The notes under the pieces were generated by a model that had not been told where the DNA came from, did not search any database, and worked only from the letters and a program-made list of their open reading frames with translations. This document shows positions 1 through 6,528 of a DNA stretch of 11,218 nt, in pieces. Each line of letters begins with the position of its first letter. Within the stretch, counting starts at the first letter, position 1. The translations under genes and the position numbers were made by a program. The DNA is taken from positions 1 to 11,218 of the forward strand of contig WFPR01000167.1 in the NCBI GenBank assembly GCA_015487455.1, read 5' to 3'. Source of the stretch: Candidatus Bipolaricaulota bacterium. GTDB taxonomy: Bacteria; Bipolaricaulota; Bipolaricaulia; RBG-16-55-9.

Positions 1-1698
1 CGCCCTGCCGTCGCGGTCGGGGTCGGAGCCCCCAGGGGAGGGGTCGGAGGCGGGGGCGTAAGTCCCCGTCCCCGTTAAGGGGCGACTCGCTCGGCCGTCC
101 AGGCCGTCGGGGACGGGCAGCCCCAACAGCTCGCAGATCGTGGGGAAGAGATCGAGCAGCTTCAGCCCTTGAAGCCTCCTCGGCCCCGCTGTGGAGGCCA
201 TCTCGGCGCCGGTCCCAACCCCGACGAAGACCCCCTCGAGCCGGTGCCAGCCGGAGTGGGCCACCGCGTGGGAGACGGGGCGGTTCGACAGGAACTCCGA
301 GAGGCCCATGGGCGAGTGGCCCTCCGCGGGCAGGAACACGAGGTCGGGCGCGCGCTTGAGCGCCCGCTCGCCGTACAGCTCCCGCTTCGTGTAGATCTGA
401 GCGACGACGCGCTCGCCCGTGTAGGGGTTCCGCCAGGCGCGGAGGGCCTCCTTCAGCTCGTTCAGGACGCGCTCGGCCTCGGCCCCGGCCGCCACGACGC
501 CCCGGGGCTCGCGGCCCCTCAAGTTCAAGAAGATCTGCCCCACGTTCCCGTAGGAGTAGGCGAGCGTGCGCGACCAGTCGACGTTTTGCGTCGAGAGGGC
601 GAAGCGGCTCAGCCAGCGGTACGCGTCGGCGCTGCCCCCGGCCTTGCCCAGCAGCCCGAGGCGCGCCTCCCAGGGGTAGAGCGTCTCGGGCGCGACGCCG
701 AGCTCGAAGAGCAGCCGCTTGAGCCCCGTGGGCACGGTGCGCTTGAGCCGCAGGAAGCCCTCCCGCAGCAGCCAGGTGTTGACGTGCAGGTTGAAGCGAT
801 GGGGCCCGAAGCCGTGGTCGGAGATCACCCAGAACGCGACGTCCTCGCCGTGTCGCCCGCGCACGGCCTCCCAGAGCTGGCCGACGAGCGCGTCGGCCCG
901 CCTGTAGATCGCGAGCACGGGGTTGTCCCCGTCCAGCTCGAGCCGGGGCACGCGGTAGCGCGGGCGGCCGGGCGGGCCGTCGCCGCCGTCGAGATCGCGC
1001 TCGGGCTCGAGCGCGTGCCACATCTGGTGCTGCACGGAGTCCGTCTCCATGACGTGGGCGATGAGGACGTCCCAGGGCTGGGTCCGCGCGAGCCAGAGGA
1101 TCGCCTGTGCCCGCCGCTCGAACGACCGCTTGAGCCGCTCGAGCCAGCGGCGCGCGAACCGGGGGCCGGGCCAGGGCGGCGGCGCGAGCGGATAGGGCGC
1201 CCCCAGCGCCCGCTCCAGCTCCGTCTGCAGCTCAGGGGGGCGGGTGTACGGGGCGCCCGCGGGCGTGAGCAGGTCGCCCACCACGAAGCCCCGAAAGCCC
1301 CTCACCCGCGACGGCGACAGGGCCCCGAAGCCGAGCGGGAGCCCGACGACGCCGACGCGCAGCCCGTGGTCGCTCAGCCACTCGGGGAGGGTCGGGCGCG
1401 GGCGCTGGGCGCCGTCGACGGGGCCGAGGCGGTAGTCGTGGGGGCGCGGCCGGAGCCACTCGAAGATCCCGTGGCGGCCCGGGTTGAGCCCCGTGAGGAA
1501 CGAGCCCCAGGCCGCGCCCGTGACGGGCGGGATCACGCTCTCCAGCGGGCCGAAGGCCCCCGCCTCCATCTCCATGAGCCGCCTGAGGTGGGGCAGTTGG
1601 CCCTGAGCGGCCCAGCGCTCGACGAGCTCGTACGAGGCGCCGTCCAGCGCGAGGATGACTAACTTCTTCGGCCTCTTCGTCGCTTCCCTCACACTCAC
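1..1698 (-). CDS. Alkaline-phosphatase-superfamily phosphodiesterase (type I phosphodiesterase / nucleotide pyrophosphatase-like), 3' end outside window
   Basis: The minus-strand frame is open from a GTG at 1698 to the window edge (566 codons) and reads as a metal-dependent phosphodiesterase of the AlkP superfamily. The metal and nucleophile motifs appear in order: LVILALDG with Asp19; PPVTGAAWGSFLTG with likely nucleophile Thr60, followed by NPGRHGIF; METDSVQH with Asp220 and His224; ISDHGFG with Asp294 and His295; and SGWHRLEG with His485. The DLFPTICELLGLPVPDGLDG segment is the usual C-terminal end of such domains, so little is missing; the last visible ~25 residues are Gly/Pro/Asp-rich and low complexity. 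No signal peptide or membrane segment is seen, so it is probably cytoplasmic. GTG 1698 is chosen because AAGGGGG lies 8 bases upstream; a second in-frame GTG follows two codons later. It is last in a gene set with two glycosyltransferases. Substrate unknown; nucleotide-sugar or phospholipid-derived diesters are guesses. Confidence 0.85.
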   Translation of the reverse strand, partial: MSVREATKRPKKLVILALDGASYELVERWAAQGQLPHLRRLMEMEAGAFGPLESVIPPVTGAAWGSFLTGLNPGRHGIFEWLRPRPHDYRLGPVDGAQRPRPTLPEWLSDHGLRVGVVGLPLGFGALSPSRVRGFRGFVVGDLLTPAGAPYTRPPELQTELERALGAPYPLAPPPWPGPRFARRWLERLKRSFERRAQAILWLARTQPWDVLIAHVMETDSVQHQMWHALEPERDLDGGDGPPGRPRYRVPRLELDGDNPVLAIYRRADALVGQLWEAVRGRHGEDVAFWVISDHGFGPHRFNLHVNTWLLREGFLRLKRTVPTGLKRLLFELGVAPETLYPWEARLGLLGKAGGSADAYRWLSRFALSTQNVDWSRTLAYSYGNVGQIFLNLRGREPRGVVAAGAEAERVLNELKEALRAWRNPYTGERVVAQIYTKRELYGERALKRAPDLVFLPAEGHSPMGLSEFLSNRPVSHAVAHSGWHRLEGVFVGVGTGAEMASTAGPRRLQGLKLLDLFPTICELLGLPVPDGLDGRASRPLTGTGTYAPASDPSPGGSDPDRDGRA

Positions 1699-1752
1699 AG
1701 CGCGGACCCCCTTGCGCTCTGCTGCCCTTGTCGTTGAATGAGTGAGCGTGAG
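1688..1752 (-). promoter_or_regulatory. Candidate translation-control hairpin around the phosphodiesterase start codon
   Basis: On the minus strand, CTCACGCTCAC (1752-1742) can pair with GTGAGTGTGAG (1698-1688): 11 consecutive base pairs with one central G-U in RNA. The 43-nt loop carries the AAGGGGG ribosome-binding site, and the GTG start codon is the first three bases of the 3' arm. The 5' arm begins 5 bases after the TAA of the upstream GT2 gene. A ribosome finishing GT2 would cover the 5' arm and free the start codon, so translational coupling is the natural reading. There is no U tract, so this is not a standard terminator. The pairing is seen directly; the function is inferred. Confidence 0.45.
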
Positions 1753-1757
1753 CCCCC

Positions 1758-2528
1758 TTAGGCGAGAGGAGGGCCGGGCGTCCGGCGCGAGGCGTCCGGG
1801 AGCTTCATCCAGTCGGGGACGCGCCCCCGCCACACGAGCGCGAAGTACGCCCGGTAGCCCTCGATCGTATACCGCAGCCACTCGCGGTGCAACCCGTAGC
1901 GCCGACTGGACGAGTACACTTTGGCCTCGGGCGCGTAGACGATCCGCTCGCCGGGGCGCAGCGCCCGGGCCAGCCGCAGCCCCAGCTCCAGGTCTTCCCC
2001 CAGCCGCAGCTTGGTGTTGAACCCGCCGACGCGCTCGAACAGCTCTTTGCGTACCGCGAAGTTGAAGCCCCAGAAGTGGGGCCTTTTGAGGGCGACGTGC
2101 AATCGCTGGTGGAGCGCGATCAAGCGCTCCAGCTGGAGCACCCGTTGGATCGGGTGCGGCTCGTGGAAGCTCACCCGGCCGCAGAGGGCCACGACGCCCG
2201 GGTCGCGGAAGCGCCGGACGAGCGCCTCCAGCCAGCGCTCGTCGACGATCGTGTCGGCGTCGGTGCGGGCGATGACGCCGAAGCGGGCGGCCGCGAACCC
2301 CGTCTGGCAGGCGCGGGCCACCCCCTTGCGGGGCTCCTCGACGATCCGGCCGTCCAGCTCGGGATGGCGCTCGAAGAAGCGCCGGACGCGCTCGGCGGAG
2401 CCGTCCGTCGAGCCGTTGTCCACGAAGACCAGCTCGAACGGCCCCTTGTACGTCTGGCGGGTGAACGCCTCGAGGCAGCGCTCGACCCCGTCGGCCTCGT
2501 TATAGACCGGGATGACGACGGAAATCAT
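1758..2528 (-). CDS. Family 2 (GT-A fold) glycosyltransferase
   Basis: A 256-residue inverting-type GT2 enzyme that would transfer a sugar from a nucleotide-sugar donor. Residues 2-10 (ISVVIPVYN) form the first beta strand; VFVDNGSTDGS at 34-44 is the nucleotide-binding segment; the metal-binding Asp-X-Asp equivalent is D90-A-D92 followed by W99; GGFNTKLRLGEDLELG at 168-183 supplies the acceptor-side E178-D179 pair. There is no membrane segment; the C-terminal 50 residues are basic and aromatic and could sit on the membrane surface. The ATG at 2528 is fixed by the family's N-terminus. It has no convincing Shine-Dalgarno and lies 29 bases inside the upstream GT4 gene, so it is probably translated by coupling. 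Sugar and acceptor cannot be read from sequence. The neighbouring GT4 suggests a glycolipid or envelope glycan. Confidence 0.88.
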   Translation of the reverse strand: MISVVIPVYNEADGVERCLEAFTRQTYKGPFELVFVDNGSTDGSAERVRRFFERHPELDGRIVEEPRKGVARACQTGFAAARFGVIARTDADTIVDERWLEALVRRFRDPGVVALCGRVSFHEPHPIQRVLQLERLIALHQRLHVALKRPHFWGFNFAVRKELFERVGGFNTKLRLGEDLELGLRLARALRPGERIVYAPEAKVYSSSRRYGLHREWLRYTIEGYRAYFALVWRGRVPDWMKLPDASRRTPGPPLA

Positions 2529-3651
2529 CGCGGAGCGCGGACCAGGGCCGGAGGGGGTCGGGGCCGCCCACCCCCGTCCGATCGGGGTCGTTGAGGGCGT
2601 CGACAGTGCCCACGGGCTCGGCCGTCCGCCTCGGCCCCCGCGGCGGGAGGCTCAGCACCCATCGATAGAGCGCCTTGAGGCGCTCCCCCACCCGCTCCAG
2701 GCTGTGCGCCCGGGCTAATCGTTCGGCCCCCTCCTGCAGCCTCGCGTACAGCGCGTGGTCCTCGGCCAGCCGCCGCACGGCCTCGACGAAGCCGTCCACG
2801 GAGCGGGCCTTGAGGCAGTTCTCGCCGTGGACGAGCCAGTCGGCGTACTCGGGGAGGTCCCGCACGATCACGGGGCGGCCCAGCGAGGCGGCCTCCAAGA
2901 TGACGAGCCCCTGCGTCTCCGTCCGCGACGGGAAGAGGAGCACGTCGCCCGCGCTGTAGGCGCCGGGCGCGTCCTCGACGAACCCCGGCAGCCGCACGTT
3001 GGGCGGCCTCTCGTCCAGGCGCTTCTCCAGCTGCGGGTGAAACGCGAGGGCCTTGGGCCAGCGCTGCCCGTACCAGATGAAGTCGTAGTGGGGCAGCCGC
3101 GCCGCGACGTCCAGAAAGTCCGTGATGCCCTTGCGCGGGATGATGTTCCCCGCGCCGAAGACCGTGAAGCGCGTGAGCCCGAACTTCTCGCGATAGAAGG
3201 CCCGCTTGTCGGGGTCGAAGCGGAAGCGCTCGCGGTCGACGCCGTTGCTCACCACCGCGATGGGGGCGCGGACCCCGGCCCTGAGGAGCTGCCGCTTGGC
3301 GAACGCCGTCGGGGTGAAGACCGCGTCCCCCAGCTCGTAGAAGAAGCGCAGGTACGCCTCGTACAGGGGCGCCAGGACGTTGGAGAGCGTGAAGCTGTCG
3401 CGGAAGTCGTGGGCGCCGACGCTGTGCGCGTGCACCACGACCTTGACGCCCTCGCGCCGGGCCCTGCTCAGATGGTACAGGGACTTCGGCCCGAAGGCGT
3501 GCAGGTGCAGCAGCTCGTAGGGCTCGTCGGCGGGGTCGGTCGTGACCTCGACGCCGACGAGCTCGAGCGCCTTGCGATGGTGCTCGAAGGCCCTTTTGAA
3601 CCCGGACTTGGCCACCAACTCCTCGGCCTCTAGATAGAGACAGACGCGCAT
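2500..3651 (-). CDS. Family 4 (GT-B fold) glycosyltransferase, resembling diacylglycerol glycolipid synthases
   Basis: A 383-residue retaining GT4 enzyme. The N-terminal Rossmann half covers about 1-155 with VVVHAHSVGAHD (71-82) and VVSNGVDRERF (133-143). The donor-binding half starts near FGAGNIIPRKGITDF (165-179) and contains LPGFVEDAPGAYSAGDVLLFPS and the E-X7-E motif E245...E253 in TETQGLVILEAAS. The run GAGN..RKGI.DF, then FIW.G, then FPSR.E...LEAA and RDLPEY resembles, from memory, the CpoA/alDGS group that adds a sugar to a diacylglycerol glycolipid; that assignment is tentative. Glycosyltransferase homology ends near residue 335. The last 48 residues are Pro/Arg/Asp-rich and low complexity, and the final codons overlap the GT2 gene. 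ATG 3651 has AAAGGGGG about 5 bases upstream. It lies 76 bases after guaA on the same strand. Confidence 0.9.
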   Translation of the reverse strand: MRVCLYLEAEELVAKSGFKRAFEHHRKALELVGVEVTTDPADEPYELLHLHAFGPKSLYHLSRARREGVKVVVHAHSVGAHDFRDSFTLSNVLAPLYEAYLRFFYELGDAVFTPTAFAKRQLLRAGVRAPIAVVSNGVDRERFRFDPDKRAFYREKFGLTRFTVFGAGNIIPRKGITDFLDVAARLPHYDFIWYGQRWPKALAFHPQLEKRLDERPPNVRLPGFVEDAPGAYSAGDVLLFPSRTETQGLVILEAASLGRPVIVRDLPEYADWLVHGENCLKARSVDGFVEAVRRLAEDHALYARLQEGAERLARAHSLERVGERLKALYRWVLSLPPRGPRRTAEPVGTVDALNDPDRTGVGGPDPLRPWSALRDDFRRHPGL

Positions 3652-3686
3652 GGATGCCCCCTTTGCCGTTGCCCTTGCCCCCGATT

Positions 3687-3722
3687 GCGTTAAGTTAAGT
3701 TAAGTCAAGTCGAGCTCAACGC
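3687..3722 (-). repeat. Pentanucleotide tandem repeat inside a weak hairpin, guaA-GT4 spacer
   Basis: On the plus strand GTTAA occurs three times in tandem (3689-3703), then the degenerate copies GTCAA (3704-3708) and GTCGA (3709-3713). The array lies in the 76-bp gap after the guaA stop and before the GT4 start. Its flanks GCGTTAAG (3687-3694) and CTCAACGC (3715-3722) can pair as an 8-bp stem with one G-U and a 20-nt loop. No U tract follows, so a terminator role is doubtful. The AT-rich TTAAC copies on the minus strand might include a weak -10 element for GT4 (for example TTGAGC, 16 bases, TAACTT), but the match is poor. Confidence 0.5.
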
Positions 3723-3727
3723 CTGGC

Positions 3728-5308
3728 TCATTCCCACTCGATCGTGCCCGGCGGCTTCGAGGTGACGTCGTAGACGACGCGGGTCACCTCGGGCAGCTCG
3801 TTGGTGATGCGCGAGGAGGCACGCTCCAGCAGCTCGTAGGGCAGCTTGACCCAGTCGGCGGTCATCCCGTCGCGGGAGTGGACCGCCCTTAAAGCCACCA
3901 CGTAGCCGTAGCCGCGGCCGTCCCCCCGCACGGCCACGCTGCGGACGGGCAGCAGCACGGCGAAGTACTGCCAGATCGCGCGCTGGAGCCCCGCCCGCGC
4001 GACCTCCTCGCGGAAGATCGCGTCGGCCTCCTGGAGCAGTCGAACCCGCTCCGGGGTGACCTCGCCGACCACCCGCACCGCCAGCCCCGGCCCCGGGAAG
4101 GGCGGCTCGTCCACGATCTCGGCGGGCAGCCCCAAGGCCCGCCCGAGCCGCCGCACCTCATCTTTGAACAGATCGCGCAGCGGCTCGACCAGCTCGAACC
4201 CCAGCCGCTCGGGGAGCCCGCCCACGTTGTGGTGGCTCTTGATCCGTTCGGCGCCGTGGGCCGTCCCCGCGCCGCCGCTCTCGATCACGTCGCTGTAGAT
4301 CGTCCCCTGCACCAGCGCGTCGAGGGGGCCCCGCTCCCGCTCGAGCCTGCGGGCCTCCCGCTCGAAGACGCGGATGAACGTCTCCCCGATCGCCTTGCGC
4401 TTGCGCTCGGGGTCCGTGACCCCCTTGAGCCGCTCGAAGAACTCGCGCCGGGCGTCGACGACCCGCAGCGGGAGCCCCAGCCGCTCGAAGACCCGCCGGA
4501 CGCGCTCCGGCTCGCCCTTCCGCAGCAGCCCCGTGTCCACGAACACGGGCACCAGGCGGTCCCCGATCGCCCGGTGGGTCAGGACGGCGGCCACGCTCGA
4601 GTCCACCCCGCCCGAGACGGCGATCAGCGCCCGCTTGCCCCTGAGCCGGTCGCGCAGCTCTTGGACTTTCTGCCCGACGAGATCCTGGGGCCGCCAGCGC
4701 CCCCGGAGCCCGCAGATCCCGCGGAGCCAGTTCCTCAACATCTGGAGCCCGTGGGGCGTGTGGTGGACTTCGGGGTGGAACTGCACGCCGTAGATCTGCC
4801 CCGTCGCGTCGCGCATGGCCGCGAGCCGCCGCGGCTCCCCGGCGGAGTACGCCAGCGGGACGAAGCCCGGCGGCACCTCCGCGATGACGTCGCCGTGGCT
4901 CATCCAGACGCGCTCCTTGCGGCTCAACCCCGCGAAGAGCGGGTCGGCCCGCACGATCTCAATGTCGGCGACGCCGTACTCGGCCTGGCGGGGCGAGCGC
5001 TCGACCCGGCCGCCGAGCTGCTGGGCGATGAGCTGCATCCCGTAGCAGATGCCCAGCAGGGGCAGCCCCAGCTCGTAGAGCTGGGGGTCGAGGCGGGGCG
5101 CGTCGGGCTCGTAGACGCTGCGCGGCCCGCCCGACAGCACCAGCGCCCTCGGCCCCCGCTCCCGCACCTCGCGGGCGGAGAGCGTCGGCGGGGCGACCTC
5201 GCAGTAGACCTCCAGCTCGCGCACGGCCTTGGCGATCAGCCGCGTGTACTGCGAGCCGAAGTCCAAAATGAGCACCCACTCGCCCTTGGCCTCGGCCTCG
5301 CGTCCCAC
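3728..5308 (-). CDS. guaA: GMP synthase (glutamine-hydrolysing)
   Basis: A full-length two-domain GMP synthase (526 aa, normal for the family), catalysing XMP + ATP + glutamine to GMP, the last step of de novo guanine nucleotide synthesis in the cytoplasm. The N-terminal class I amidotransferase domain begins at VLILDFGSQYTRLIA (13-27) and holds LVLSGGPRSVY, the nucleophile Cys88 in GICYGMQ, and His178/Glu180 in VQFHPEVHHTP. The ATP-pyrophosphatase domain has the P-loop SGGVDSS (232-238), VFVDTGLLRKGE and FPGPGLAVRV. The C-terminal dimerisation domain ends in the characteristic KPPGTIEWE. The GTG at 5308 is chosen because GGGAGGGGGA lies about 7 bases upstream and it keeps only a 12-residue leader before the first strand. 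It is divergent from hflK and is the first gene of the minus-strand series leading into the two glycosyltransferases. Confidence 0.98.
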   Translation of the reverse strand: MGREAEAKGEWVLILDFGSQYTRLIAKAVRELEVYCEVAPPTLSAREVRERGPRALVLSGGPRSVYEPDAPRLDPQLYELGLPLLGICYGMQLIAQQLGGRVERSPRQAEYGVADIEIVRADPLFAGLSRKERVWMSHGDVIAEVPPGFVPLAYSAGEPRRLAAMRDATGQIYGVQFHPEVHHTPHGLQMLRNWLRGICGLRGRWRPQDLVGQKVQELRDRLRGKRALIAVSGGVDSSVAAVLTHRAIGDRLVPVFVDTGLLRKGEPERVRRVFERLGLPLRVVDARREFFERLKGVTDPERKRKAIGETFIRVFEREARRLERERGPLDALVQGTIYSDVIESGGAGTAHGAERIKSHHNVGGLPERLGFELVEPLRDLFKDEVRRLGRALGLPAEIVDEPPFPGPGLAVRVVGEVTPERVRLLQEADAIFREEVARAGLQRAIWQYFAVLLPVRSVAVRGDGRGYGYVVALRAVHSRDGMTADWVKLPYELLERASSRITNELPEVTRVVYDVTSKPPGTIEWE

Positions 5309-5337
5309 GCCTTCTCCCCCTCCCGCGCTTCGGGATC

Positions 5338-5366
5338 AGGGTAGCGGGAGCCCCGAAGAATTGCAA
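5338..5366 (-). promoter_or_regulatory. Candidate sigma70-type promoter for guaA
   Basis: On the minus strand TTGCAA (5366-5361) is followed by a 17-base spacer and TACCCT (5343-5338). The -35 matches consensus at 4 of 6 positions. The -10 matches at 3 of 6, including the key A2 and T6. Transcription would start near 5331, giving a leader of about 22 nt that holds the ribosome-binding site. A competing -35, TTGACG (5391-5386), has no good -10 at the right distance. An inverted repeat, CTTCGGG (5328-5334) and CCCGAAG (5352-5358), flanks the -10 and could be an operator. Confidence 0.35.
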
Positions 5367-5372
5367 ATTTCG

Positions 5373-5401
5373 TTGCATTTTTCCGCGTCAACGCGTAGAA
5401 T
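5373..5401 (+). promoter_or_regulatory. Sigma70-type promoter for hflKC
   Basis: TTGCAT (5373-5378), a 17-base spacer and TAGAAT (5396-5401) form a near-ideal housekeeping promoter; the -10 matches consensus at 5 of 6 positions. It lies in the only AT-rich island of the spacer (about 5359-5383) and points at hflK. Transcription would begin near 5408, giving an 80-nt purine-rich leader. The -35 region partly overlaps the upstream region of the opposing guaA promoter, so the two may influence each other. Confidence 0.6.
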
Positions 5402-5437
5402 CGCGGGCGAAGCGGGACGGGCCGAGAGCGAGTCGAG

Positions 5438-5457
5438 CGAGACGGGACGAGACGGGA
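5438..5457 (+). repeat. Perfect 10-bp tandem duplication in the hflK leader
   Basis: CGAGACGGGA occurs twice back to back in the predicted 5' untranslated region of hflK. The surrounding leader (about 5404-5487) is strongly purine-rich, with repeated GAG, GACGGG and GGAGG words, and ends in the GGGAGGGGAGA ribosome-binding site. No stable hairpin or known riboswitch is recognised in it. Confidence 0.6.
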
Positions 5458-5487
5458 GGAGAGGAAGGCCAAGGGAGGGGAGAGCGC

Positions 5488-6528
5488 ATGCGGGGACCGT
5501 TGGACTTCGAGTACGAGCGGGAGGAGGACTGGGGCGAGCGCTGGCGGGACGTCCAGCGCCGCCTTCGGCGCTTCGGCGGCTGGACGGGCGGGCTGATCGG
5601 GCTGGTGCTCGTGGGGCTGTGGCTGCTCAGCGGGGTCTTCACGCTGGGGCCCTACGAGGTGGGGCTGGTCAAGCGCTTCGGGGCCTTCACCCGGATGGTG
5701 GGGCCGGGCGGGGTCCACTACCGCCTGCCGAGCCCGATCGAGAGCGTCACCGTGGTCGACATGTCGCTGCGGACGGAGGAGCTGGGGTTTCGGAGCCAGC
5801 CGGGCCTGCCCAGCGTGGCCTTCCCCACGCGGCCCGAGGAGGCCCTCATGATCACGGGCGACTTCAACATCATCCGGGCCGAGATGGTCGTCCAGTACGA
5901 GATCAAGGACCCCGTGAAGTTCGCGTTTGAGGTCGAGGACCACCGGACGGTGGTGCGGGAGGCGGCCCAAGCCATCTTGAGGGAGCAGATGGCCCTGCGC
6001 ACCGTGGACGAGGCGCTCACGGAGAAGCGCGAGGAGATCGCCCTGCGCATCCACGAGGAGCTGCAGCAGCTCCTCGACGCCTACGGGGTGGGCATCCGGG
6101 TGGTGAACGTGCGGCTGCAGGAGGTGCGCCCGCCCTCGCCCGAGGTCGAGGCGGCCTTCGACGACGTCAACAGCGCCATTCAGGACAAGGAGCGGACCAT
6201 CTTCGAGGCCAAGCGCTACGCCAACGAGCAGATCCCCCGCGCCCAGGGGCAGGCCCAGCAGATCCTCAACGAGGCCGAGGCGTACAAGCAGAGCCGCATC
6301 CTTCAAGCTCAAGGGGAGACGGCCCGCTTCCTGAGCATCCTGGAGCAGTACAGGCGGGGCGAGACGGTGACCGCCGCCCGGCTCTACATCGAGGCCATGG
6401 AGACGGTGCTCCCCTCCATCCGGAAGGTGATCCTGCCCGAGGGCGTCGGCGGGCTGGTCAGCCTGCTGGACCTCGAGCGCCTGCTCCAGGCGCGCTCGAT
6501 GGGGACGGGGACGGGGGGTGAGCGCTGA
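5488..6528 (+). CDS. hflK: HflK, SPFH/prohibitin-family membrane protein
   Basis: A 346-residue HflK, the larger subunit of the HflK-HflC complex. In Escherichia coli this complex forms a membrane cage around the FtsH protease and modulates it. An acidic/basic N-terminus (1-31) is followed by one transmembrane helix (about 32-50, GWTGGLIGLVLVGLWLLSGV). The SPFH domain begins at FTLGPYEVGLVKRFG (51-65). A long coiled coil then includes AFDDVNSAIQDKERTIFEAKRYANE and the Ala/Gln/Glu-rich stretch up to about 290. The C-terminal segment LYIEAMETVLPSIRKVIL is typical of HflK. ATG 5488 has GGGAGGGGAGA just upstream. Its TGA shares one base with the hflC ATG. No ftsH or hflX is in view. Confidence 0.95.
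   Translation: MRGPLDFEYEREEDWGERWRDVQRRLRRFGGWTGGLIGLVLVGLWLLSGVFTLGPYEVGLVKRFGAFTRMVGPGGVHYRLPSPIESVTVVDMSLRTEELGFRSQPGLPSVAFPTRPEEALMITGDFNIIRAEMVVQYEIKDPVKFAFEVEDHRTVVREAAQAILREQMALRTVDEALTEKREEIALRIHEELQQLLDAYGVGIRVVNVRLQEVRPPSPEVEAAFDDVNSAIQDKERTIFEAKRYANEQIPRAQGQAQQILNEAEAYKQSRILQAQGETARFLSILEQYRRGETVTAARLYIEAMETVLPSIRKVILPEGVGGLVSLLDLERLLQARSMGTGTGGER

Noticed and set aside
169..1662. A 497-codon plus-strand open frame opposite the phosphodiesterase gene
   Set aside because: Its translation is Arg/Pro/Gly/Glu-rich with no family motif, and the minus strand carries the full AlkP motif set. It is a GC-codon shadow.
1887..3633. Long plus-strand frames (1887-2594 and 2755-3633) opposite the glycosyltransferases
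   Set aside because: Low-complexity translations without motifs; the GT2 and GT4 motifs on the minus strand explain the region.
3689..3713. The GTTAA array as a CRISPR or attachment site
   Set aside because: Five-base units without spacers, no cas genes, integrase or tRNA nearby.
5309..5331. A purine riboswitch in the guaA leader
   Set aside because: The predicted leader is only about 22 nt and contains little beyond the ribosome-binding site; no aptamer-sized structure is present.
4229..5344. A 371-codon plus-strand frame opposite guaA
   Set aside because: Shadow of the guaA codon pattern; GuaA is unmistakable on the minus strand.
5236..6312. A 358-codon minus-strand frame opposite hflK, running across the divergent spacer
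   Set aside because: Leu/Asp/His-rich mirror of the HflK codons with no motif; it would also overlap both promoters and guaA.
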